A stretch of DNA of 64,000 nucleotides from Lenzites betulinus (Eukaryota > Basidiomycota > Agaricomycetes > Polyporales > Polyporaceae), in the NCBI GenBank assembly GCA_022264855.1, contig JABYQU010000018.1, positions 534,729 to 598,728 of the forward strand. Direction: 5' to 3'. Below the pieces are notes generated by a model that was not told the DNA's origin, did not search any database, and worked only from the letters and a program-made list of their open reading frames with translations. The translations under genes were made by a program, and so were the position numbers. This document shows positions 20,206-29,914 of this stretch, in pieces; position 1 is the first letter of the stretch; each line of letters opens with the position of its first letter.

Positions 20206-20897
20206 ATGGCAGAACCTCATTCTCATCTCACTATTCCTCTCTACATATATCTTCCGTCCACTCGCACACCTGGAGAACGCGTAAAACTGTTTACTGTTGA
20301 TAGCGAAATGACGGCTGATGATCCTTATTGTGCAGCGACACCTCCTCATGTCAGTACGAATCCGCCGGTTGGACAGCCATCGTACCTCCGTGAATGCCGA
20401 CTGGAACGAAGTACTGGCACCTCACCCCTACCAGCCAGCGACACCATCGTCTCGGCCATCCGCGCCTCCGACGCCGGGCGTCCAATTCTTCATGCCAGAC
20501 AATCCTCTCACATCACCGATCTACTTAATTGTCAACCGAATCTTGGACACACCCCTACAAGTAAGTGCACCGTCGATTACACAAGACACGTACTAAGAAC
20601 CGCACCCATCCACGAAAGCCGCCTATCCTAATTGCCATTTCAGTTAACGAGACCCGGCCCAGCACTGTCCACGACGCCTCACCCGAGTCAGATGAAACCG
20701 TACTCGTCACGTTCGACGCTCGGCCCCTCGATCGACGACACCGCGTAATTCGGACAGACACTCTCCTGCCTCCTCCTGACCGTCTCATCCGCGCACTCCG
20801 CACCATTTACAATAACAGCGCCACATTACGCAACATCCTAGCGCGTGCTGCCCGTGAACCAAACCTTAACATCCAGGAAGATCATGATACCGCATAA
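20206..20897 (+). CDS. Small uncharacterised protein, family III copy 1
   Basis: Starts ATG-MAEPH with a stretch of LTIPLYIYLP, then an intron with donor GTAAAA after 25 codons and acceptor TGTGCAG, then an exon containing SVRIRRLD and FFMPDNPLTSPIYLIVNRIL, ending at a GTAAGT donor at 20571. The last exon begins after TTTCAG near 20643; its frame is ambiguous, one option giving a short end and another, using a weaker donor, a longer end stopping at 20895-20897. The gene starting at 20978 shows the same plan (MDEPH, TFTIYLPP, then SIRVCRTD and FIPRNALLAPIYIII) with the first intron at the corresponding codon. I do not recognise the family. It is divergent from the interrupted gene at 20083. 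Confidence 0.45.
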
Positions 20898-20977
20898 TGG
20901 CACCGTACACACATATCTAACCCATACTGCCATCTCGGAGCCATAACGTTCATCTCTCTTTTCTTGTTCACCGTCGT

Positions 20978-21514
20978 ATGGACGAACCTCATGTGACGAT
21001 CACATTTACTATTTATTTGCCCCCCTCCACCGAAACAAGAGAAACCGTGCGTACAACAGCTTTGAATGTTAAACATCTTGCTAATACCCACACAGAACGC
21101 ACTTGTGACTTCCATTCGCGTATGCAGGACCGACAGACGGCACACCACCGTTACCGCAATGACTACTGTTATCGAAAGCGGCCTTCACGAACACCCCCCC
21201 GGAACAACGCGTCAACATGGACCCGTGCTGCATGGAGTGACAACCTTCATTCCTCGTAACGCCCTCCTCGCTCCTATCTACATAATAATTACCCACATCG
21301 AGGGATTCCGTCTCCGCGTGCGTAAATCTTATTCCCTGAGATCATCGAGCTCATGCTCCTACAGTCACGTCGCCTCCTGGTTCTCACAGTGACAGAATGG
21401 CTCTACGGCCACATCGACACACTTCATGTGGACATTCACGGACAACGATTGACACACCCACGGCGATCAGGGAGAATTGTGGAGCAGGATTCTGCGACTG
21501 CCCCTCTCATGTAA
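20978..21514 (+). CDS. Small uncharacterised protein, family III copy 2
   Basis: MDEPHVTITFTIYLPP opens the protein. Intron 1 has donor GTGCGT after ACC, a GCTAAT branch point and acceptor CACACAG at about 21093; exon 2 encodes SIRVCRTDRRH and FIPRNALLAPIYIIITHIEG. A second intron of 47 nt (GTGCGT...CTACAG near 21319-21365) leads to a last exon ending with a TAA at 21512. Two of the three exons correspond to those of the gene at 20206, so they are tandem duplicates. No function can be proposed. From 21515 to 21817 I see no supportable gene. Confidence 0.45.
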
Positions 21515-21817
21515 TCGTTGCCACGAACCTTCTGCATGTACTGACCCCATAATCCTGATTGCAAATATTAGGCTCTCGATGAGATCCTCGCCACTAGAGC
21601 TCGATCACCAAGATCGTATGAGCCCAAAACAACAAGGCACAAGGATCTATTCCACGAGCCGAATCTACACTCGAACCGGAACGTCGCCAGACCCGACCTT
21701 CCCGGCTTTTCCTATTCGAACACCACGCTAGATCGCTGGAGGTACACCGCTACCCACCCGCCTCATCAACCTCTTCCAACGCAGCTTCGGACTGTCCTCA
21801 CTCGTCGACCACCAACG

Positions 21818-22670
21818 ATGGAGAACTTAACTACTCATTTTTATCTCTTCGCTAAAAACCCCTACATCACAACTGTTCGGAATAGTGCGTACCCTACCTG
21901 TCTTTGGTATTGCTCTGACTTCATCTGTTCAACAGGGCGTATCCTCGCCGGTTATCCCGACGAAGATGGTGGGGTCAAATACACCACCACCAACAAATCC
22001 GCCATCCTCGGTGTAGTTAACACTGTATGTCAAATCGGTGTTCCTGCACTATTCCCAGTGTTACCGGAACTTCTCGCAGTACGTACCGTAATCCGTATCG
22101 AACAACGATCATTCCTTCACACAACCTCAGCCTGCTAATGGAGGAGCATACAACACTCATCTCCCCGATGATGACCACGCAATCAACGCTCTCCTGATTT
22201 GGCAGGAGTTAGACATTCGCGGTAGACTGGCCCACAAGCACGCGACCTACGGCATCCACTTCGCGATAGAAACCGAAGCGCCTTCCTGCGCCGTACAGCT
22301 CGCTCTGCTGTTGGCCCACCTTGCTACAGATGGTGGAAACGCGATGGCTACTTCACGCACACCGAAACTGGCTGACCTCGTCTACTCGATCACTCCGTCT
22401 GGCGTGTACGGCACCGCATACTTCAACGGACTACGACGCACTTACAAGGCCGTGAAGGCGACAGCGAACATCGACTCCTACTTCTCGCGCATCCTGTCCG
22501 GCACTGAAATGCCCATCTCCACCTTACCCGATGGTAGTCGTGCCCTCGCTCAACCACAACTCGTTCTGGATTGCTATGAGACCACTTGGTACGCTCATCT
22601 TACCCTCAACTATTACGTAGTATTACTAACAATGACCTCCACCATTAATAGTGCTCTTAGTACTGTGTGA
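21818..22670 (+). CDS. Uncharacterised protein, family II copy R
   Basis: Exons 21818-21884, 21936-22078 and 22131-22670 join to about 249 aa; introns have GTGCGT/ACAG and GTACGT/TCAG borders. Exon 1 is 67 nt, exactly as in the copy at 1393, and both introns keep position and phase. The proteins align weakly throughout (RRILAGYP against RRRIEGFP, LLIWQEL against LIVWRKL). This copy is 24 residues longer, with a C-terminal segment rich in Tyr and Leu (LTLNYYVVLLTMTS) that could be amphipathic. No named domain recognised. It lies in line with family III upstream and the nucleotidyltransferase-like gene downstream. Between 22671 and 23136 I see only short uninformative frames. Confidence 0.6.
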
Positions 22671-23136
22671 GGGTTCGTAGCTTACTCTTGTTCTTCTATA
22701 TGTACTTCCCGCCGCACGCGTTCCCGCGGGGCGAGGCGGAGGGTACCTGCAGCGACATATTGACCGCGAACATTCTGACGCCGTCGCGCTCCGCCGCAGT
22801 CTCACATTTGGCGCTTGTGTTTGCAATCGTTCCACTATTTCGGTAAGAAACCTAAGACCTTGAGCTCCCTCTCTCATCTGCGCACTCGAAAGGATCTAGA
22901 CCGTACACTTGTTCAACCGTTATCATCAAATGCCCCTACCACGGTGACAGATCGGCGGGACTCAGAGGTGACTGAAAGGGTGCCGCTGCTCGCATCTCAT
23001 TACGAATCTGCATTCTGAGCACCCCTCGCCTACAAAATAAATCAACATGTGTTTCGACCCTCGTAGTCCACCCGATCTCACTTAAGACCAAAACAGCCTG
23101 AATGCTCTACCGCTGACCACACTATTTGCGGAAGGA

Positions 23137-24262
23137 ATGCCGCAAGGAACGGGGGTACTTTCCCGCTCTGTGCCAGTCGTACGGAATAGCTGGCATATGA
23201 ACCCCAGTGTAACTCGCCTACCCACCCACACTGCAACAATGACCGACACCTTTCGGTAAGGGAACATCACAACGTGCAGCTCTTCTATGCTAACATACTG
23301 GCAGAAACAACCGCGAACTCATTGAGAGCGTCATGGGCTTCTCCGACATCAGATCTATCCAAAGTCTGAGATCTGTCTCGACCACGTACGACAAGATAGG
23401 TGGCCACCTACTCAACGTTGCCTACAATGCGGGACTAGAGAAATTTGTCTCTGATCCACCGGCACTTCGCTCTATGATGCGAGCTATGGGCGCCGTAATC
23501 TCCGGATCCTTCGCCCTACACTTCCTAGACCGCGACCGTCAGCTTCAGTGGTGCGCGAGAGATCTCGACATCTACGTTGGCGCGGAATACGGCTGTCGTC
23601 TCGTGTACTACCTCATGTACGTCGAACACTACGGAAACTTACGCCACAAAAACCGCGAATATCCCCATTCCTTCGGAGGGTTCCGCACAATAGTTACCCT
23701 CTCGCGCCACGACAGCAGCATCGACATCGTATTCTCGACGTCCTCATCCCCTCTCCTTCCAATCGCTCATTTCTGGGGCTCTCATGTCGTCAACTACATC
23801 GCCGCCGACACCTTCTGCCTCGCATATCCCACCTTCACACTCGAAGGTCGAGGATTGCTTCATCCCGAGAGGCTACTCCAGTGGCGACACACGACAACGT
23901 ACATTCTCACCCTCATAGAGAAATACGTTCAGCGCGGGTACGACTTCCGCATCCGGCCAACTGCGTGGGAGCGGGCCGAGAACCCCACAGTGGACTGCGA
24001 TGAAGGCGAAGGTTGTCCTCGCACTGCTCGATTCTTTGGCGACCGCTTCTCCCTAGTTGGCACATTCTACGGTGCTGACACATGGCGTATGCCGACGGGC
24101 GGTCTACCCAACCACAAAACGGTAGTATGGTGGAGGGGAGGAGACGCGTGTGGCGGACTATGCGATTTCACCCCAGACGACATCTCCACCTTTGTCCCGC
24201 ATGCACGTACTGTTTCTGTGGGTCGCCTGTTCCAGTACGGATTGAAAGATCTGCCCATGTGA
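23137..24262 (+). CDS. Nucleotidyltransferase-fold protein
   Basis: Exon 1 from the ATG at 23137 encodes about 40 residues and ends at GTAAGG; the acceptor is TGGCAG near 23304, and the second exon runs to a TGA at 24260. The alternative start MTDTFR further along exon 1 is also possible. The core reads VISGSFALHFL, then CARDLDIYV about 20 residues later, the G-S ... D-x-D arrangement of the nucleotidyltransferase superfamily, followed by a later SSIDIVFS that could give the third acidic residue. Such proteins form expanded, uncharacterised families in Agaricomycetes; whether they transfer nucleotides is unknown. The C-terminal half contains several Cys and Trp residues (WWRGGDACGGLCDF). It is embedded in the cluster of lineage-type genes. 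Confidence 0.55.
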
Positions 24263-24394
24263 CGACGGGTGTATAACGACTTTCCTTCCCTCTACGCTCC
24301 TCACCCCTGTTTAGGTTAGCGCGATTCGGAATCTCGCGCTCGTGCCTTCTTATGTACATCCTCCGTTCCTCCTACCCCTTATTATGTTAGCCCG

Positions 24395-25278
24395 ATGACT
24401 ATGCCTTTCGTATGTACCTATGTATCTCGAACAGTATCCAACGCCGTCTCACGACACTCTGACATCCCCCCTCCTGCAACTAACCACTGCCGCTCGTACC
24501 TCTCGTCCGATGCTGAACACGCAATTGACCTCAGATTACCTTCATCGTCGTCCGGACTTCCTCCGGTTAGCCAAACGCATGTGATCGTTAATATTTTATT
24601 AACAACAATTCACCAGGTTGTATCACGATGTAATAGAACGAAACGCCCCTTCATGCCGCGTGTCGGATCTCCCCGTCGACGCACTCTGGGAGTGGAAAGA
24701 GCCGGGAACTCGTCATGCTGTTTTGGCGATCCACAACAAACCTGTCGTCGTACATGTCGCGGGTATGGTCGCCGACAACCAGCTCCACATACAATCGACA
24801 ATCAGCACTCCCTTTATCTCCTTGACACCTCTATTCGAACGCGACGCCGAAGTGTTGGCCACTCTTTTGAACGCTCACAACGCCCCAGCCACACGTGTGT
24901 TGTACAACCACTATCTACTTGCATTGAACTGACCGATATTTTGCAGCACAACGCGCACCAATCAGACTGACGGTGTCGGAAACTCAGCAAGTACCAAGTG
25001 CAGAGGAATTTGCTCATCTAATCCGTGCTCGGGGGTTTGGCTCCGCGACGAACGTGTACGACTCCTCGCGCGAGACGGATCACAGAAAGCTACGAATCCA
25101 TCCCGGTCTCGTACTTGCCGGCGACGTTGTGATCGCGTACGGCCACTACAACTTGAACTCCCCAATCCACTCCGCCCCGTACTGCGATCTGACGTTAATT
25201 CGCTTGGACGTTTTGCAATACGCACATGACTCTACTGTAGCTAACTTGGCCGACATACTCGTGACGGACAGCGACTAA
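24395..25278 (+). CDS. Uncharacterised four-exon protein
   Basis: A tiny first exon encodes MTMPF and ends at GTATGT. Exon 2 (YPTPSHDTL ... FLRLAKRM) ends at GTGATCG, exon 3 begins after CACCAG near 24616 (LYHDVIERN) and ends near an ACAC/GTGTGTTG donor, and the last exon starts near 24988 (QVPSAEEFAHLI) and stops at 25276-25278. All joints keep frame, and the whole codes about 230 aa. The last exon includes GLVLAGDVVIAYGHYNL. No domain recognised; the segment around VVVHVAGMVADNQ is predicted beta by eye. It is the last intact gene of the cluster before the remnant at 25690. The stretch 24263-24394 holds no feature. Confidence 0.45.
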
Positions 25279-25689
25279 TGTATACACGCCCTTTCGACAT
25301 GCGCCGTTACCGTTACTTGTAATTGTAATATCGACCATCACAGGTAGCGGGCAATGCCGCTCGCCGGCGCTATGAGATATCACAGAATTCCGATTCCACT
25401 AGGAATCGGCTTTACAGTGACTATAAATCTCCGGCACGTGATCTTCGTTGCACCGCTGTTTTGCCATATTTGCCTTCTGTTGTATCTATTTGGTCTGTCT
25501 GCGCCGTATGATCACGCTGGTTTTGGGTTATCCATGCATGTTCTTCGTCATAGCCGGTCGCTGAAGATACTGCTGGCGGCCAGTTCATCGTCACCCAGGG
25601 ATAACGTAGTGGATGGTAGTGTTCGTGAGGTACCTGCTTCCATCCTGATGAAGGCGGCATACGCCAGAAGTACCAATTGAAAGCAGAAA

Positions 25690-25870
25690 TGGTCCGCCTC
25701 TCTCCGCGTGACTTGGTCGTCGGCGACATCGTGTTTGTGGAGGCTACGGTGACGTGTCGCTCTGTGAGGCTCGGCAAAGCTAGGGAATGGACGTACTAGG
25801 ATGTCGAGCTTGAGCCGAACGCGATCTCTCGGCTCGTGCCACACATAAGGCCAAGGCCTAAGGGTCACCG
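25690..25870 (+). pseudogene. Remnant of a family I gene
   Basis: From ATG at 25690 the frame reads LSPRDLVVGDIVFVEATVTC and, after a basic stretch, REWTY, a TAG, then DVELEPNAISRLV. This follows the family I C-terminal pattern seen at 3388 and 4781 (GD-V-VE, basic linker, W, then E-L--I--L). The in-frame stop and the lack of recognisable upstream exons suggest a decayed copy. Between 25279 and 25689 nothing else can be supported. Confidence 0.45.
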
Positions 25871-26732
25871 GTCAAGTTGGGGTCAAGCAGGTGGACGCTC
25901 CCAACGATTTCATTGCTTATCTGTAACTTAAACTCAATTGTGTGCATACGTTCGTAGTATGCGCTGCAGTGTCTGGTCCCCAGGATTTGAAGCTCCACTT
26001 GCGCAGATATTTCGCTCGGCCACTATATTACAAACAAGACCATCAGGGAAACCACCCCCTCCGAAGAAGTACATATTTGTATGATTTTTCAATATTTCGC
26101 AATAATTTACTGTCTGCACCAAGTAGTGCAATTTAGATCGGTCCCCAGAATAAAAGTGCAGTGCATGACATAGGACTCATTCGGACTTAATAGTTGGAGC
26201 TAATAAGTACTACTTTGCCCGGATTATGACCAAGCTACTGCCCGAAGGATACTGATAGCAGACAGAAGGCACACGGGTAGAGTCCATTAGCAAGAGAGTA
26301 TATTATTGGTAGCAGGACACCGGTAACGACGAGCATGCTGGAACAGTGACTAGCAAGCCAACTATAGAGTGAGAACTGTATTAAACGAGCGTAGGGATCG
26401 GGGGAGTCGAGACATCCGAGAATCATTATTTGTCATGAAGGGGGCATTAGAAGGGCATAGCGGGAAAGATGGGGACGACGGCGATGGCCCACCCAGCGGT
26501 GGAGGCCGAATGCGAGACTGGGATTCCGAGGAGAAAACGGCACATGTACACAAATATGATGGGGTATAGGCGAGGATTTGGCAGCGACGATCAGGCATCG
26601 GGCATGCCGGCGACATCGAGGGCATCGAGGTCATCTACGGATTTTCCGCTGGCACCAGATGCGATGCTCACATGCGAACCGCTAAACAATGCACATATCA
26701 GCGCCGTAAACCCTGCAGTAATAGAGACTATA

Positions 26733-29643
26733 TTACCATAGGCTTCTAAAGAAGCCATGCATGAGGACGTGGTATTTATTGGTGTCATGATCCTTGATCT
26801 TCTGTAACGCTCGCATGTTACGTGCATAGGTGTCAGCGAACTCGTTTCCGGTGAAGTCCCGGGCTTTGTACACAGGCGCGCTATAGTCGACAATTGACGC
26901 ATATATCTGTTCGGTTGTTCAGCATTGAGGAGCGCAGGTATAAGATATATCATACCGCAGTTGCTGCCAGCGCGAGCATGGGTGCAGGAATCTCCTTCTC
27001 TCTCGGCTGCTCCAAAGACGACGACGTGAATCGCTCGATGATCGCAAATCCGTACGCAGTTGGCCTGCTGAACCATGCCGAACGCATGACTTGAATAAAG
27101 ATCGTGGGCTTGTACGGAAGGTGCCTGTCGACCTTCTGCGACTGATAGTAATCAAACATTAATGCATGCATTACGTGCAGAAGGTTAGACATCACTCACC
27201 TTGTAGTTATGCGGGTAGATGTAGTTGAGCTGCTGGTCTAGCCAGTCCACCCTGTGACCGTCGCCAGGGCGGAGATTGTATGTTTCGGCGACCACTCCAT
27301 CGGTGTATTTCTTGATGCGACCACGGAATGTCGAGATTCTCTGAGCAGGCTAGAAACAGAGAGAGAGGTAGTAAGAAGACGCCATAAGGGAATAGAGCAG
27401 GTGGAAACATACAATGGACCCAAGGTGACGTGAGTAGATCATGTCGGTCTGTACACGACGGGCTATGTCGGGATAGCCAAGTTTCTGTGCAACGCGCACA
27501 AGGGTCGGCAGCGTGAACTGATTGTGCTTGTCCGGGCCTTCTGGGAAGGCATTGTTGAGGCACACATTGGCCTGAACCTCGTCAATCGCAGCCTTCGCGA
27601 CGGCGCGCACTCGGGGGTGTTGGCAGCCCAGCGCTAGCTTAGGCCCTGGATTGACGAGGTCAATTTCCTGATCGATTACAGCTTTCTCCTCAACAATGAA
27701 TTGTTCCTCGTCGTCGTCGTCCTACAGAGCAGAGGTTAAGCAATAATAATCTGGGATAAAGATGTGCACATGCCTTCTTGATACGACGATGCATCACGCT
27801 GGCTGTACGGGCACGCTTTGCTGACGGAGGTGGGTTGAGAGCACCGCTGTCGGACTCGTTGACCCATTCTGGCGTCTAGAGATAAGTACAGGTCAGCGTA
27901 TACACATTCAGGAGGGTACTGGGCGCATTGATCGAACCTCGGATTGCCTTGGCTTACGAGGCTTAGCAGCAGGACCTCCTTTGATGGAGCGGTGCTTCGT
28001 GTCGCGCTGCTCCATCTTGCCATGGGTAGAGGCCTTCCGAGTTGTTAGCAAGCTTGTATTAAAACAAAGAAGCTGCCCTACTAACCTGCTCACGGGGCCG
28101 TTCATCGAGCTTGCGCTTCTTTGAGATGATGGCTGTCTTGTTGCTTCTAACAGAGTCTGATACGGGCACGCGGGTTACAGATTTAACTGAATGCCGTTGT
28201 TGGCCCTTGCTGGGAGCCCGGGAGGTATCAGAGTGCTTCTTAGGAGTGTTTGAAAGCTCCTCGCACTCGTCATGAGCAAGAGTGTTGCCGTGCGCACCCT
28301 CTGTGATGGTGGAGGCAGGTTAGTAAGAATATGTGTGCGGAGGACTCAGAGAGCAGACTTACGCAGAGCACTCCGTGCTCGCAACTTCTCAACGTTCACA
28401 CGGGGTGTCCGCATTCGAGCGACTTTAACCCGCTTGGAGGTGCTCGAGTTGTGCTCGTCTTCGGACAGAATGTTTGCAGAACGCTTCTTGATGCGGTGCA
28501 GTGCATGCGGGGATGATGCTTGGCGATCAGAGCTCTGTTTTGGTGATGGAGGATGAGATGAAGGTACAGAGCATGGGCGCTTGTGTGCATCAGCGAGCGC
28601 ACGTACCGCGGACTTTGCTCGAGGTTGTATGAAGGCGGATGCATTTGGAAACTCGTCTTCATCTTCATTGTCCTCCTGGTCTGTATTGCCATCTGTCCAG
28701 GATGCCCGCTGTCCAAATCAAAGTGAATGTCTGGCGAGCAAGGTGATAGGCGTGCTCGAACACTCACCTCCGCTTCCATTTGGCGCGCGAGATTGTGCTC
28801 GTCCACATCATCCTCTGCGCCCTCATCCTCATCCAGCTCGTCGCCTTCCTCGTCATCCAGGTCCTCAGGCTCCTCCTCCTGCTCGTCATCTTGTTCCTCC
28901 TCCTCATGGTCAGCGTCATTGTCCGAGTATGCTGCATCACAACGAGCAGTGCTTTGATCGGCAAAGTCGCTGCCATCTTCGGCAGCATCACCATCCACAT
29001 CCACGTCAGTACACTAATGAAAACATACACTGTTCAACTGCGTCGTAGCGAAGCATTAGTATAATGAACTTACCCGAGGGGATTGCCTCTGCAAACGTGC
29101 CCGTAAGGTGCGACGCTCGTCTGGCTCTTCCTCGCTAACCTCCATATCGGGTGCAGGAAACTCTGCTGCAGCAAGTCGCAGCGACGACGGGATCGAGCCT
29201 TTTACTATACCGGTAAGTGTAAAGTAACTTAAGGAAATATTTGAGCACGAACTGACCTTGTTTACGCTGCTTTCCCTTAGAAGCTGAGGTCATATTGTTC
29301 TCTGAACTACCCGCGCGCCGCTTTGTCTGCTTCGTCCTTTTGCCTGGTTTGAGGGCTTCCCAGGCTAGTGATAACAATATTTGTAAGTAGTTCACTGTAA
29401 ATACGAGTCTTGTAGTACTAACCTCGATCTGCGTTCGCTTTCGTCTTCCGGGAAGCTAGAGTTAGTTCACTGTATCAGTAAATACCGCTCTGAGCTTTCG
29501 AGTAAGTACCACAGACGTTGTGTTCTAGGGGGTGAGCCTGGAGGTTGGGTTTCGTCGGGCATGGGGTGCTGCTGGTCGTCCTCATCAGAGTAAACAATCT
29601 GCTGGGAACGTCCAGAGCTGCCCCGATGTGCGCCTTTCGACAT
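26733..29643 (-). CDS. DUF6532-type protein, partner of the Plavaka transposase
   Basis: Read leftward from the ATG at 29643 (MSKGAHRGSSGRSQQIVYSD), the gene has many short introns. The first third is basic and low in complexity, followed by a very acidic block (EEEEQDDEQEEEPEDLDDEE at about 28890). The conserved C-terminal domain includes NNAFPEG, LARRVQTD-like LGYPDIARRVQTDM, STFRGRIKKY, YIYPHNYK, GRHLPYKPTIFIQVM, EIPAPMLALAATA and FTGNEFADTYARNM, in the order I know for DUF6532 proteins of basidiomycetes. The frame ends after FFRSLW at 26733. Exon borders were not all resolved. It is divergent from the transposase at 29915 with about 270 bp between, which suggests a shared promoter and a two-gene transposon. 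Function unproven. The stretch 25871-26732 holds no gene I can support. Confidence 0.6.
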
Positions 29644-29914
29644 GCAAATAAAATAATGTAAAGACAGTGTTGGGTATGCGAGTTAAATGAGTGGTGGGGA
29701 GAAGGGAAAGAGAGAGGGAGAGAGACAGACGTGGCGGCGAAGGTCGACGGGTGAGTGGCGATCAGCTGAGATTCCGACTCCCGAACCTGACCGACCCCGC
29801 GATCCAGTGACCCAGCTAGATCCGATCCCCCGCCCACCCCAACATCTCAGCAGACTCCACTACATCCTACGCTCTCTTTCCTTCATTTTCCTGAATTTAT
29901 TACTATTTCTTTCG
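29644..29914. promoter_or_regulatory. Divergent promoter region of the Plavaka/DUF6532 pair
   Basis: About 270 bp separate the ATG of the minus-strand DUF6532 gene (29643) from the preferred ATG of the transposase (29915). An earlier in-frame ATG for the transposase at 29687 would leave almost no space, and the zinc-finger-like N-terminus typical of the family begins at 29915. No clear TATA box was identified. Confidence 0.4.

Noticed and set aside
28396..29064. Frames rich in Ser, Val/Leu or Met/Arg on both strands around 28.8 kb
   Set aside because: They are other readings of the acidic GAG/GAT-rich exon of the DUF6532 gene.
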